Numbered from the stretch's first letter, positions 1 through 8,068 are shown. The stretch: 64,000 nucleotides of DNA from Polymorphobacter fuscus (GCF_011927825.1 NZ_JAATJI010000002.1:434001-498000), one strand, 5' to 3'. Notes: generated by a model from the letters alone, not told the origin. Numbers and translations are program-made.

Positions 1-129
1 GCCTCATGTGCCGATCATGGCGCGGCGGGCGGGCGGCGGCAAGATGGCCTGGCCGATTCGGCCGGTGTGCGGACCGCGGTTTTGGCGATTGCGGGCGGTG
101 CGCTATGCGGGGGGCCGAGGGGTGCACAG

Positions 130-1008
130 ATGGATGCAATGCGGCGACGGGTGCTGGCGGCAGGAGCGGCGGTGGTTGCCGCCGGCGCGACGGCGGGGTG
201 TACGCGGCTGGGGGTGTTGAACGGTGCCAATGCGCTGATCCCGGGCGATGGCGGCGTGGCGCTGCTGGCGTCGGAAATCGCCTATGGCGGCGATCCGCGC
301 CAACGGCTCGATATCTATGGGCCGCCGCAGGCGCGGGGGTTGCCGGTGATCGTCTTTTTCTATGGCGGCAGCTGGTCGAGCGGCGCGCGCGGTGATTATG
401 GTTTTGCAGCGCGGGCCCTGGCGGCGCAGGGGTTCATTGTCGTCGTGCCGGATTATCGGCTGGTGCCGGCGGCGCGTTTCCCCGCCTTTGTCGAGGATGG
501 TGCCGCCGCGACGCAATGGACGGCGGCCAATGTCGCGCGCCATGGCGGCGACCCGCGGCGCATTGCCGTGGCCGGGCACAGTGCCGGCGCCTATATCGCG
601 ATGATGCTGGCGCTCGACCGGGGCCGGGGTGCGGCCGGGGTCATCAAGTCGGTGGCGACCCTGGCGGGCCCGTTCGATTTTTCGCCGTTCGTGCCGGGCG
701 GCGCGGCGGCGGCGGCGTTCGGCGGTACGCCGGACATCGCCGCCACCCAGCCGATCAATTTCGCGCGCGGCGACGCGCCGGCGATGCTGCTGTTGACCGG
801 GGACGCCGATACGACCGTGCAGCCGCGCAATTCCCGGGTGCTGGCGGCCAGGGTGACCGGCCTTGGCGGCAAGGCGCAGCTGGTCGAATATGCCGGCATC
901 GGCCATATCGGCATCTTGCTGGCGATGTCGAAGCCGTTTCGCGGCAAGGCACCGGTGGTGCGCGACATCGCGGTGTTCCTGCACGCGGCGCTGGCCGGCA
1001 CAGGATAG
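130..1008 (+). CDS. alpha/beta hydrolase (carboxylesterase-like), exported
   Basis: A 292-residue alpha/beta-hydrolase fold esterase. The nucleophile elbow GHSAG has its Ser near residue 151, an oxyanion-hole type YGGSW lies upstream, and the likely acid and base are the Asp in TGDAD and the His in GIGHIG. The N-terminus has Arg-Arg-Arg, then an alanine-rich hydrophobic stretch ending ATAGC, which suggests export, possibly as a lipoprotein. I start at the ATG at 130 because it puts the signal peptide at the N-terminus; an in-frame start at 67 would bury it, and ATG 139 is also possible. Substrate unknown; the family resembles BD-FAE/carboxylesterases. No operon partner: the next gene is on the other strand. 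Confidence 0.8.
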   Translation: MDAMRRRVLAAGAAVVAAGATAGCTRLGVLNGANALIPGDGGVALLASEIAYGGDPRQRLDIYGPPQARGLPVIVFFYGGSWSSGARGDYGFAARALAAQGFIVVVPDYRLVPAARFPAFVEDGAAATQWTAANVARHGGDPRRIAVAGHSAGAYIAMMLALDRGRGAAGVIKSVATLAGPFDFSPFVPGGAAAAAFGGTPDIAATQPINFARGDAPAMLLLTGDADTTVQPRNSRVLAARVTGLGGKAQLVEYAGIGHIGILLAMSKPFRGKAPVVRDIAVFLHAALAGTG

Positions 1009-1045
1009 AGGACGGTGCGGGGCGTGGGCCCCGCACCGTCATGGT

Positions 1046-2251
1046 TCAGGCGACGACGCTGCGCCCGGAGCGGCGGGTACGGACCGCAGCGCCGACAAGG
1101 ATGAAGCCGAAGACCAGCTGCGCCCAGGTGGTGGGTTCCGGAACGGCGGCGAGCGTGGAACCGAACGTCATCGCGTCGGGCGTCAGGCTGTCGAGCGGCA
1201 GCATGCTGGCGAGCAGCGCGAGATCTTCGAGGGCGAAATCCGGCAGCGGCTCCTCGAACAGGCTGATGGCGTTGGAGATGTCGGCGCCATCGAGGCTGCC
1301 GAGCAAGGCCAGCGTCTGGGCGCCGAGCGGCGGCCGGTCGCCGACGGTGTTGTTCTCGATGATGTTGTTGTTGCCATCGATGTTCATCGACGTCCGCCAC
1401 CTGGCGCCAGGCAGGGTGGTAAGCGTGTTGTTGGTGAAGATGCTGTTATCGCAATTGCCACAGGCGATGCCCTGGGGGAACGACGTGGCGATGGTGTTGC
1501 CGATCATGGTGATGCGCAGGCCGCCACCGGCGCTGGCATTGAACGAGGTCAGCCCCTGTGTCGGGCCGTTGACATAATTGTTGGTCAGCGAGATGTCGGA
1601 TTGGCGCGGATTGCCGAGGATGCTCCACAGCTGGATGCAATCGGGATGGGCACCGGCCGACGGCGCGCCATTGGTGCAACGGTTGGCCGTGGCGGTGACG
1701 CGGTGGCTGTCGGCGATATTGATGCCATCGCTGGTCATGCCGATGAAGCGGCTGCTGCTGATGCGGACGTCAGTGGAGGCAGTGATGCCGATGCCGAGGC
1801 GCAGGTTCTGGAAATTGCCGGCCGAGACGCTGATCCCCCGCGAGCCGGCCGTGGTGATGCCGACGCCGGTGCCGCGGCCGGTGCCGACGAAGAACACGCG
1901 CGAAAAGTTGACGTCGCTGCTGTTGTAGAGGCCGACCGCGCGCCCGGTGCGCATCTCCTGGGTCCTCGAGCCATAGGTGCCGCCGAGGAAATTGACCTTC
2001 GACACGTTCTTGATGGTCAGGGTGTCGGTGAATGTCGCCTGGGTCGCGTCGATGGTCACCGCCTTGGTGAAACTGCGATTCTGCAGGACCATATCTTTGA
2101 CGGTCCCGACCACCTTGATGGTGTCGCCATCCTTTGCCCTTGCGAACACCGCAGCCAGGTTGGTGCCATTGGCCGTCAGCACAGCAGCGTGAAGAGGCGC
2201 AGCGCTTGTTGCCAACATGGCTAGCGCCAACGCAAAGCGTTTCCTGATCAT
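1046..2251 (-). CDS. right-handed beta-helix protein with PEPxxWA C-terminal sorting signal
   Basis: A 401-residue exported protein. A signal peptide (MIRKRF, then a hydrophobic core ending PLHA) is followed by a repetitive Asn/Gly/Thr-rich body typical of right-handed parallel beta-helices, as in pectate lyase-like folds. The C-terminus carries PEPTTWAQ, a hydrophobic segment and a basic TRRSGR tail, the PEPxxWA-CTERM arrangement that sphingomonads use for sorting by an exosortase. It is probably an envelope or extracellular polysaccharide-associated protein. Catalytic residues for a lyase are not evident to me. The gene is monocistronic and divergent from the TIGR02466 gene, with a perfect inverted repeat in the shared gap. 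Confidence 0.82.
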   Translation of the reverse strand: MIRKRFALALAMLATSAAPLHAAVLTANGTNLAAVFARAKDGDTIKVVGTVKDMVLQNRSFTKAVTIDATQATFTDTLTIKNVSKVNFLGGTYGSRTQEMRTGRAVGLYNSSDVNFSRVFFVGTGRGTGVGITTAGSRGISVSAGNFQNLRLGIGITASTDVRISSSRFIGMTSDGINIADSHRVTATANRCTNGAPSAGAHPDCIQLWSILGNPRQSDISLTNNYVNGPTQGLTSFNASAGGGLRITMIGNTIATSFPQGIACGNCDNSIFTNNTLTTLPGARWRTSMNIDGNNNIIENNTVGDRPPLGAQTLALLGSLDGADISNAISLFEEPLPDFALEDLALLASMLPLDSLTPDAMTFGSTLAAVPEPTTWAQLVFGFILVGAAVRTRRSGRSVVA

Positions 2252-2377
2252 GTGTCCGTGTCCCTTTGTTTTGCAATTGTTTGCAACCGGCTCCCCGCAA
2301 AGCCGGCTTGACCTGTAGGGTGATAAAATGAATCGAAGATGAGCGCGTTGGGTTAATAAAGGTGAATGTGCTTTCGG

Positions 2378-2400
2378 GGTAACAACCTCGTATTGTTACC
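2378..2400. promoter_or_regulatory. perfect inverted repeat between divergent genes (candidate operator)
   Basis: GGTAACAA and TTGTTACC form perfect 8-bp arms around a 7-bp spacer. The site lies in the 223-bp gap between the divergent beta-helix gene (start 2251) and the TIGR02466 gene (start 2475), 75 bp upstream of the latter. The symmetry and AT-rich context suggest a dimeric regulator site. No T-tract follows, so it is not an obvious terminator. Confidence 0.45.
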
Positions 2401-2474
2401 AAATGCTCTATGCGAAAGGGGTATGCGACCGACAGGTGCTTGCGTCGGACGACCGGTTGAGCGCATGACAGATC

Positions 2475-3077
2475 ATGCCCAGCCGACCGCTTTTCGTGAC
2501 CCAGTTTTACGAGGGATTCCTAACCGATCCCGCCCTGTTGGCAGCGCTTGCGCACAGCTGTCGCAGCCTCGCACGCGATGACATGGCGGGGCGGCGTTGG
2601 GCGCGCGACAATGGCTATTCTGGGTACACGTCCTACGCTTCGCTGAACGATTTGCCGGCGCGCGATCCGGCGTTCGCCGACCTGAAACGGCGTCTGGATG
2701 GGCATGTGCGTGCTTTTGCCGCAGAGGCTGCGATGGAACTAAATGGCCGCAAGCCGCGACTCGACAGTTTGTGGGTCAACATCCTGAAGCCCGGCGGCGC
2801 CCATTCCGGGCATATTCATCCGCACAGCATCATTTCGGGGACGGTCTATATCGAGGTTCCCCCAGGCGCCGGCGGGTTGAAGCTGGAGGATCCGCGGTTG
2901 CCGATGCTGATGAACGCACCGGGCCGCAGTGCCGATGCGCCCGAGGCATTGCAGACGTTCGTCTATGCGACGCCGCAGCCCGGCACGATCTACCTGTGGG
3001 AAAGCTGGCTGCGCCATGAAGTGCCCGCGAGCCGGGCCAAGGCGGAGCGGATCAGCGTCAGCTTCAACTATAGCTGA
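2475..3077 (+). CDS. TIGR02466 family protein (putative 2OG-Fe(II) oxygenase)
   Basis: 200 residues. The C-terminal half has the signature of the TIGR02466 family: a His-rich stretch HSGHIHPHS around residues 110-120, then a glycine-rich strand-turn region (IEVPPGAGG) and a C-terminal RISVSFNYS. These match a double-stranded beta-helix fold with candidate metal-binding His and a 2-oxoglutarate-binding Arg near the C-terminus. The substrate is unknown. The stop codon overlaps the end of the convergent PhaC-like gene by 10 bp. The start ATG follows a weak ribosome-binding site. Confidence 0.7.
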   Translation: MPSRPLFVTQFYEGFLTDPALLAALAHSCRSLARDDMAGRRWARDNGYSGYTSYASLNDLPARDPAFADLKRRLDGHVRAFAAEAAMELNGRKPRLDSLWVNILKPGGAHSGHIHPHSIISGTVYIEVPPGAGGLKLEDPRLPMLMNAPGRSADAPEALQTFVYATPQPGTIYLWESWLRHEVPASRAKAERISVSFNYS

Positions 3078-4207
3078 GCCGGCACCCCTTCGTTCAGCCA
3101 GGTCGCCAGCGGCGCCCAGAGCAGCGCCGGCGCGCGGCGGCTGACAACCATGCCGACATGGCCTGCATCGAGGCGCAGCGCCGTTCCCGGACCATCGCTG
3201 GTCAGCGCCGTCGCCGGCGGCACGATATGGTCGTGGCCGGCGAGGATATCGAGCACCGGGCAGGCGAGGTGGGCAATGTCGATGCGCGTGCCGGCAATCG
3301 TCCAGTCGCCGCGGCCGCTGGCATCGGCAGCGAACAGCGTTTCGGCGAGATCGCGGGTGGCGGTGATCGAAAGCGGCACGCCGCCATTGGCCCAGTCTTC
3401 CAGTTGCACGAACGCGCGCGGGTCGGCATCGGACGCGGCAAAGGCTTCGTATTTGGCAGCGAGACCGGCGGGGTCGAGCGACCAGAATGCCGGTTGCAGT
3501 AGGTCCATCGGCACCGCGCCGAACTGTTCCGCCAGGGGTTCGGCACCGCGCCACCAGGCGGCAAGGCCGTCGCGCGCCGGGGCATCATAGCCGCCGAAGT
3601 GCCAGGGCGTGGCGAGCAGCGCCAGCCGGTCGACGCGTGGCCCCAGCAGCGTCGCGGCGGCAATCGCCAGCGTCCCGCCCAGGCAATAGCCGGCAAGCGC
3701 AACCGGCGCGCCAAGGCCGGCAACGAGCGGCACCAGCCGCAGCGCGACCGTATCGGCCAGGCCCAACCCCTCGGGTTCGCCCCAATCGACGACCAGCGGC
3801 CGCAGCCCGGCCATCGCCAGCGCGTCGGTGAGCGAGTTGCCCGGCGCCAGATCGAGAATATCGGGCGGGTTGATCAGCGACGGCACGATCACGACCGGGC
3901 GACCGCTGCCGCCATGATCCCGCAGTGTCACATGCCCGATGCGGGCGATGGCAGGGCGCTGGCGGCGGGGCGGGGCGACAGGCGCTGCCTGGTAACGCCG
4001 CAATCCGGCCAGGACACGGTCAAGGCGCGCCGGGTCGTCCCGGCAGGCGGTGGTGACGGCAGCGAGGAAGACCGGCAGCGGATGGGGGCCGCGGCGGCGC
4101 GTCCCGGCCGGGCGTTGGTCACTTTCGAGCGCAGTCTGGCCATTGCGTTGCGATGCAGCATGTGGATGTGTTACGAATAGATTTTCGGTATTGTCAGGAA
4201 GATTCAT
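3068..4207 (-). CDS. short PhaC-like alpha/beta hydrolase (PHA synthase-related)
   Basis: About 379 residues, alpha/beta-hydrolase fold. The nucleophile elbow is GYCLGG, so the nucleophile is Cys as in polyhydroxyalkanoate synthases (GxCxG) rather than Ser. The Asp of LAGHDHIVP and the His of DAGHVGM complete the expected triad. The divergent neighbour is phaR, which supports a PHA role. The length is nearer class III PhaC (about 360 residues) than class I (about 600), so it may be a synthase subunit or a related acyltransferase/depolymerase. The start is uncertain: ATG 4207 shares the CATG palindrome with the phaR start, ATG 4213 is two codons further upstream, and the frame stays open to 4324. 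Confidence 0.72.
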   Translation of the reverse strand: MNLPDNTENLFVTHPHAASQRNGQTALESDQRPAGTRRRGPHPLPVFLAAVTTACRDDPARLDRVLAGLRRYQAAPVAPPRRQRPAIARIGHVTLRDHGGSGRPVVIVPSLINPPDILDLAPGNSLTDALAMAGLRPLVVDWGEPEGLGLADTVALRLVPLVAGLGAPVALAGYCLGGTLAIAAATLLGPRVDRLALLATPWHFGGYDAPARDGLAAWWRGAEPLAEQFGAVPMDLLQPAFWSLDPAGLAAKYEAFAASDADPRAFVQLEDWANGGVPLSITATRDLAETLFAADASGRGDWTIAGTRIDIAHLACPVLDILAGHDHIVPPATALTSDGPGTALRLDAGHVGMVVSRRAPALLWAPLATWLNEGVPAQL

Positions 4208-4826
4208 GGCCATTGCCCCGTCCAATACCGGCTCCGGCGCTGCAGCCAAGGGCGATACGCCGAAGCAAGGCGCCGGTGCATCGGTGGTCATCAAGAAATA
4301 CGCCAACCGCCGGCTGTATAACACCGAAACCAGCAGTTACATCACGCTTGAGCACCTTGCGGCGATGACCCGCGAAGGCCGCGATTTCCAGGTCTTCGAC
4401 GCCCGCACCGGCGAGGACATTACCCGCAGCGTGCTGACGCAGATCGTCATGGAGGAAGAGGCAACCGGCCAGACGATGTTGCCCGTGCCTTTCCTGCGCC
4501 AGATCATCGCCATGTATGGTGATTCGATGCAGGCAATGGTGCCGCATTATCTGGAAGCATCGATGGCGGCCTTTGCCGAGAACCAGGACAAGTTCCGCAG
4601 CGCGGCGCTGAAACCGTTCGAGCAGCTCGCCAAGCAGAATCTGGCGCTGTTCCAGGCCGCGACGTCGATGCTGACTACGGGTCTGGTTCCCGGGGCGACG
4701 CCGGCGGCTCGTCCGGCCTCGCCCGCGCCTTCGCCGGCGGCAGCGCCCAGCGACAGTGAAATGGCGCAGTTGAAGTCCCAGTTGGCCGCCTTGCAGGCGC
4801 GCCTCGACGGCATGGGCAAGGACTGA
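4206..4826 (+). CDS. phaR: polyhydroxyalkanoate synthesis repressor PhaR
   Basis: 206 residues. The N-terminal PHB/PHA accumulation regulator DNA-binding domain is clear (IKKYANRRLYNTETSSYI, residues about 23-41), followed by the second conserved block with FDARTGEDITR and LRQIIAMYGDSMQ. The C-terminal third is Ala/Pro-rich and ends in a short predicted coil. PhaR represses phasin and PHA genes and is released on binding PHA granules. The ATG at 4206 has a well-placed AGGAAG ribosome-binding site. It is divergent from the PhaC-like gene, and the two start codons overlap in one CATG. Confidence 0.92.
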   Translation: MAIAPSNTGSGAAAKGDTPKQGAGASVVIKKYANRRLYNTETSSYITLEHLAAMTREGRDFQVFDARTGEDITRSVLTQIVMEEEATGQTMLPVPFLRQIIAMYGDSMQAMVPHYLEASMAAFAENQDKFRSAALKPFEQLAKQNLALFQAATSMLTTGLVPGATPAARPASPAPSPAAAPSDSEMAQLKSQLAALQARLDGMGKD

Positions 4827-5066
4827 TCGCAGCCGCGGCGTCGGTTTGATCGTTTCGACACCGGGCAATATTGCACCGCAATTCTTCGTTAAAGGCTCCG
4901 CTGGCGGCTTGCCGACCGCCGGCCCCGCCGCTATGAGCGCGTCCGGGGGATTGGTGTCCGATCATGGGCATTTGCCGGGGTGGACTGCCGACGCGAGAGG
5001 CATCGGGAGCTTGCACGGGCAACAATGCCGATTGTCGGATCGATCCGGAGATGGGGAGTTTTCGGC

Positions 5067-5543
5067 ATGGAATCGCTGATCGCGGCGCGCGGAAATGACG
5101 ATGAGAATCCGGTGGCGGCCCGGTTGGCCGCTGTCGACTTGCCGCCCGATTATCGGCCGTCGTCCGATGAAGACTTCATGTCGGTGCAGCAGCTGGCCTA
5201 TTTCCGCCGCAAGCTGCTCGAGTGGAAGGACTCGATCCTGCGCGAATCGTCGGCGACGCTCGAAACGCTGAAGGCCGAGCCGATGCGCGAGCCCGACGTG
5301 ACCGACCGCGCAGCGAGCGAAACCGACTGGGGGATCGAACTGCGCACCCGTGACCGCCAGCGCAAGGTCATCAGCAAGATCGACGCGGCGCTGCGCCGGA
5401 TCGAAAATGGCGAATATGGCTATTGCGAAGTCACGGGCGAGCCGATCTCGCTGCAGCGGCTGGAGGCTCGGCCGATTGCCACGATGACGCTGGAAGCGCA
5501 GGAGCGTCATGAGCGCGACGAAAAGATCACGCGCGAGGAATAG
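5067..5543 (+). CDS. dksA: RNA polymerase-binding transcription factor DksA
   Basis: 158 residues. A long coiled-coil region (residues about 40-110, with the acidic tip around TDRAASETDW) is followed by the zinc-finger-like C-terminal domain. Only one cysteine of the classical C4 site remains (YGYCEVTGEPIS), which is the usual form in alphaproteobacteria. DksA binds the RNA polymerase secondary channel and mediates the stringent response with ppGpp. The start at 5067 is chosen for the GGGGAG ribosome-binding site and the family N-terminus. A GC-rich hairpin follows at 5579. Confidence 0.92.
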   Translation: MESLIAARGNDDENPVAARLAAVDLPPDYRPSSDEDFMSVQQLAYFRRKLLEWKDSILRESSATLETLKAEPMREPDVTDRAASETDWGIELRTRDRQRKVISKIDAALRRIENGEYGYCEVTGEPISLQRLEARPIATMTLEAQERHERDEKITREE

Positions 5544-5578
5544 GCCACAGGCCGGGCAAGCGGTTTGCGCATCACGCA

Positions 5579-5604
5579 GCCGGCGCGGTACACCCCGCGC
5601 CGGC
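5579..5604. terminator. GC-rich hairpin between convergent genes
   Basis: Perfect 10-bp arms GCCGGCGCGG and CCGCGCCGGC around a 6-nt loop, placed between the 3' ends of dksA and the convergent DUF465 gene. There is no strong T-tract, so its strength as an intrinsic terminator is uncertain. Confidence 0.5.
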
Positions 5605-5612
5605 GCGACGGA

Positions 5613-5771
5613 TCAGTGAAGGCGGTTGATTTCTTCCTTCAGCTTCAGCTTCTCGCGCTTCAATTGGGCCAGAAGCGCCTGGTCAGGCAGCGGCCGCCGG
5701 GTTTCGGCATGAACCGACGCCTCCAGGGCGGCATGGCGGGCATTGAGGGTGGCGAGATGGGCATTGGCCAT
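5613..5771 (-). CDS. DUF465 (YdcH-family) small protein
   Basis: 52 residues, mostly a single charged helix with a short turn: an N-terminal helix about residues 4-25 and a Lys/Glu-rich C-terminal helix (LKREKLKLKEEINRLH). This is the DUF465/YdcH pattern, small proteins of unknown function widespread in proteobacteria. The ATG at 5771 has an AGGGAG ribosome-binding site. A second DUF465 gene lies 200 bp away, divergently. Confidence 0.8.
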   Translation of the reverse strand: MANAHLATLNARHAALEASVHAETRRPLPDQALLAQLKREKLKLKEEINRLH

Positions 5772-5969
5772 CGGATACTCCCTTGAAAAGCGATAGCGCC
5801 GGGGGCGGCGCGGAGTCGCGGGTCGCAAAGTCAACCACACAATCGCCGCGAAGTCCAAGGCTTGGATAACGGGCCGAAATGACCGCGCGGTGGGCCGTGC
5901 AACGTGCGAGTTGGCAGTGGCGGGTGCGAGCGATAAGGGTGGTCCCCACGGTCAGCCAGGGGGTCAGCG

Positions 5970-6167
5970 GTGGACGAGGACGAGATTCGGGCGCGGATCG
6001 AAATGGCCCGGCGTGACCACCGCGACCTCGATGCCGCCATCGAGGCGCTGCGCATGATGCCGATGGTCGACATGATCCAGCTGCAACGCTTCAAGAAGCG
6101 CAAGTTGAAGCTGCGCGACGAGATCGCGCTGCTGGAGGATTTGCTGATCCCCGACATTATCGCCTGA
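5970..6167 (+). CDS. DUF465 (YdcH-family) small protein, second copy
   Basis: 65 residues, start GTG at 5970 behind an AGGGGG ribosome-binding site. The acidic N-terminus (MDEDEIRARIE) is followed by the conserved FKKRKLKLRDEI helix shared with the 5613 gene, so the two are divergent paralogues. Function unknown; the fold is expected to be a helical hairpin. The TPR lipoprotein starts 27 bp downstream and may be cotranscribed. Confidence 0.78.
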   Translation: MDEDEIRARIEMARRDHRDLDAAIEALRMMPMVDMIQLQRFKKRKLKLRDEIALLEDLLIPDIIA

Positions 6168-6194
6168 GCCGCCCGTATCTGATAAGGCGTCGCG

Positions 6195-6755
6195 ATGCGC
6201 GTGTGTGTTCTGGTGTTAACGACCGCTGTCATGCTTGTCGGATGCGCGACCGGCGGCGCGCGCGGCAGCTCGGCCTTGCAAGGCTGCTATGATGCCGCCA
6301 ACGGCCTTGTGGCGGTCGCGCCGGGTCTTGCGGCCTGCAATCGCGCCATCGCCGCCACCGGATTGCCCGACGAACTGCGCGCCGCGACGCTGGTCAATCG
6401 CGGCATCGTTCGCATGAATGCACGGCAATATGACTCGGCGATTGCCGATTATGACGCCGCGCTGGCGCTGGCGCCGGGCAATGCCGACGCATGGCTCGAC
6501 AAGGGCATTGCGTTGGTGCGCATGGGTGGGCGCGATGCAGAGGCGCTGACGGTGCTGACCACTGCGCTCGACCATGATCCCCGCAAACCGGAGCTGGTCT
6601 ATTACCACCGTGCGGCAGCGAACGAGAATCTGGGGCGGCTTCGTGCCGCCTATGAGGATTATGCCGAGGCGGCGCAGCTGGCGCCCGGCTGGTCCGAACC
6701 GACCATGCAATTGCAGCGGTTCAAGTTCATCAGGCGCAAGGCCCTGGCCGGGTAG
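6195..6755 (+). CDS. TPR-repeat lipoprotein
   Basis: 186 residues. The signal peptide ends in a lipobox (LVGC, Cys at residue 16), so it is probably lipid-anchored. From about residue 60 to 165 there are roughly three tetratricopeptide repeats (for example NRGIVRMNARQYDSAIADYD and AWLDKGIALVRMGGRDAEAL). TPR lipoproteins act as protein-protein scaffolds in the periplasm; the partner is unknown. The transcript probably ends before hsp20, which lies convergently. Confidence 0.8.
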   Translation: MRVCVLVLTTAVMLVGCATGGARGSSALQGCYDAANGLVAVAPGLAACNRAIAATGLPDELRAATLVNRGIVRMNARQYDSAIADYDAALALAPGNADAWLDKGIALVRMGGRDAEALTVLTTALDHDPRKPELVYYHRAAANENLGRLRAAYEDYAEAAQLAPGWSEPTMQLQRFKFIRRKALAG

Positions 6756-6797
6756 GGCATTGGCTGGATACGTCGGCCGACGATTCGATCTCGACGG

Positions 6798-6831
6798 CAA
6801 AAGACCGGGGGCGCGTTGCGGCGGCCCCCGG
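6798..6831 (-). terminator. intrinsic terminator of hsp20
   Basis: On the minus strand, arms CCGGGGGC and GCCCCCGG (11-nt internal region) are followed by TCTTTTGCC. The site is just past the hsp20 stop codon, in the gap shared with the convergent TPR gene. Confidence 0.7.
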
Positions 6832-6848
6832 CCTGCTTCGATGTCGGA

Positions 6849-7322
6849 TTATTCGGCGGCCAGGCGGCTTTCGACCGTCACCGGCGGCAGTGCTTCACCG
6901 ATCGCGACCTTGCGCGGCTTCTTGTGCTCGGGGATCTCGCGCACAAGCTCGATGTTGAGCAGGCCGTCGGCGTAGCTGGCGCCGGTAACCTTGATGGTGT
7001 CGGCGAGCTGGAAGCGACGCTCGAAGGCGCGCTTGGCGATGCCGCGATGGAGAAAGACGCGCTCTTCACCATTCTCGACTTCGGAGCCGGCGTTGCCGGT
7101 CACGATCAGGGTGTTTTCCTGGACCGTCAGATCGAGCTCGTTCTGACCGAAACCGGCCACGGCCATGGCGATCCGATAGGCGCCATCACCAAGCTTTTCA
7201 ATGTTATAGGGCGGATAGCCAGTTTCACTGCCGTCAACCCGGCCGGCAAATTCGACGAGGCGGTTGAGGTTTTCATAGCCGATCGACGAGCGCAGCAGCG
7301 GGGCGATGTCAAAGGTACGCAT
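6849..7322 (-). CDS. small heat-shock protein Hsp20 (IbpA-like)
   Basis: 157 residues. It has the alpha-crystallin domain of the IbpA type: N-terminal IAPLLRSSIGYENLNRL, the central core (PPYNIEKLGDGAYRIAMAVA, about residues 39-58) and the conserved EERVFLHRGIAKRAFERRF and GLLNIELVREIPE blocks. It is an ATP-independent holdase that keeps aggregation-prone proteins soluble at high temperature. The ATG at 7322 is preceded by AAGGAC. The leader can fold as a ROSE-type thermometer and a sigma-32-like promoter lies further upstream, so induction should be both transcriptional and translational. Confidence 0.93.
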   Translation of the reverse strand: MRTFDIAPLLRSSIGYENLNRLVEFAGRVDGSETGYPPYNIEKLGDGAYRIAMAVAGFGQNELDLTVQENTLIVTGNAGSEVENGEERVFLHRGIAKRAFERRFQLADTIKVTGASYADGLLNIELVREIPEHKKPRKVAIGEALPPVTVESRLAAE

Positions 7323-7324
7323 GG

Positions 7325-7382
7325 CATGTCCTTTCGTTAAGCGATGTGCCGTTTCCAATGTCCCCGCCCTGTCGGGCCGGGG
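7325..7382 (-). promoter_or_regulatory. ROSE-like RNA thermometer in the hsp20 leader
   Basis: Read on the minus strand, UCGCUU (complement of 7339-7344) can pair with AAGGA (complement of 7329-7333), with the first G bulged, across a 5-nt loop. This closes the Shine-Dalgarno exactly as the conserved U(U/C)GCU motif does in ROSE elements. Upstream, CCCC-G-GCCC-GACA-GGGC-GGGG (7362-7382) makes a stable first hairpin. ROSE elements are known in front of small heat-shock genes of alphaproteobacteria. The match is by eye, not by a covariance search. Confidence 0.65.
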
Positions 7383-7419
7383 GCGGTCGCGATCCCATCT
7401 GGCAATCGCGACACGCCGG

Positions 7420-7447
7420 ATTTGGGAACGGCAGGCATGGCTTCAAG
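7420..7447 (-). promoter_or_regulatory. sigma-32-type heat-shock promoter of hsp20
   Basis: On the minus strand CTTGAAG (7441-7447) is separated by 14 bp from CCCAAAT (7420-7426). This is close to the heat-shock consensus CTTGAAA, 13-14 bp, CCCCATNT. A start about 7-10 bp downstream would give an untranslated leader of roughly 90 nt that contains the thermometer. Confidence 0.6.
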
Positions 7448-7482
7448 AGGCGCTGCCGGAATTTTTTGTCCGGATTTCGCGA

Positions 7483-8049
7483 TCAGAGGGTGCGGATCAG
7501 GGTGCGGACGACCGCGAGCCAGGGGGCGTCGGCGATCACCTGCTGGCGGGCGCCCGGCGTCAGCGGCAGGACCTGAAGACGGCTGCCATCGACCGCCACG
7601 AGCCGACCGAAGACGAAGCGTCCCACGGGACGCGGCACCAGCACGTCGCGGTTGATGGCGCGGCCATAGTCGGCAGCGGCGAGATTTTCCGCCCATAGGA
7701 CGTCGCCGGCGCGATATTCGCCCTGCGCTGCTTCGACCAGAATACCGACCTGGGCCGAGGTCGGCGCCGGCGGCACCACGGTCAGCGGCTTGCGCGGGGC
7801 CTGGGCGCCATCGGTGGCGAGGATCGCTGCAACAGCGATGTCGGGACGGTCGGCCAGCGTGACGAGTTCGGACGATTCGACCCCGAGCGCCGCGGCGATG
7901 CGGTTGAGCCAGCCGACCGACACAGTGCGGGTTCCGGTTTCAAGCCTGCCGATTGTCTGGGCCGTGGTCGGTGGCACGCAGTTTTCGGCCACATCGAGCA
8001 AGGTCAGCCCCTTGGCTTTGCGCACTTCGCGGATTCGCGTCAACATCAT
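7483..8049 (-). CDS. XRE-type transcriptional regulator with LexA-like C-terminal region
   Basis: 188 residues from ATG 8049 (GGGGAG ribosome-binding site). Residues about 3-60 form a helix-turn-helix of the XRE/Cro type (IREVRKAKGLTLLDVAEN, then IGRLETGTRTVSVGWLNRIA). The C-terminal half is rich in beta strands and resembles the S24/LexA-fold signal domain (GDVLWAENL, RFVFGRLVAVDGSRLQVLPL), but I do not see a Ser-Lys protease dyad, so it is likely non-cleaving. Ligand unknown. It is divergent from the DUF6456 gene; two inverted repeats in the shared gap are candidate autoregulatory operators. Confidence 0.72.
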   Translation of the reverse strand: MMLTRIREVRKAKGLTLLDVAENCVPPTTAQTIGRLETGTRTVSVGWLNRIAAALGVESSELVTLADRPDIAVAAILATDGAQAPRKPLTVVPPAPTSAQVGILVEAAQGEYRAGDVLWAENLAAADYGRAINRDVLVPRPVGRFVFGRLVAVDGSRLQVLPLTPGARQQVIADAPWLAVVRTLIRTL

Positions 8050-8068
8050 TCCGGCTCCCCTAAACCCC

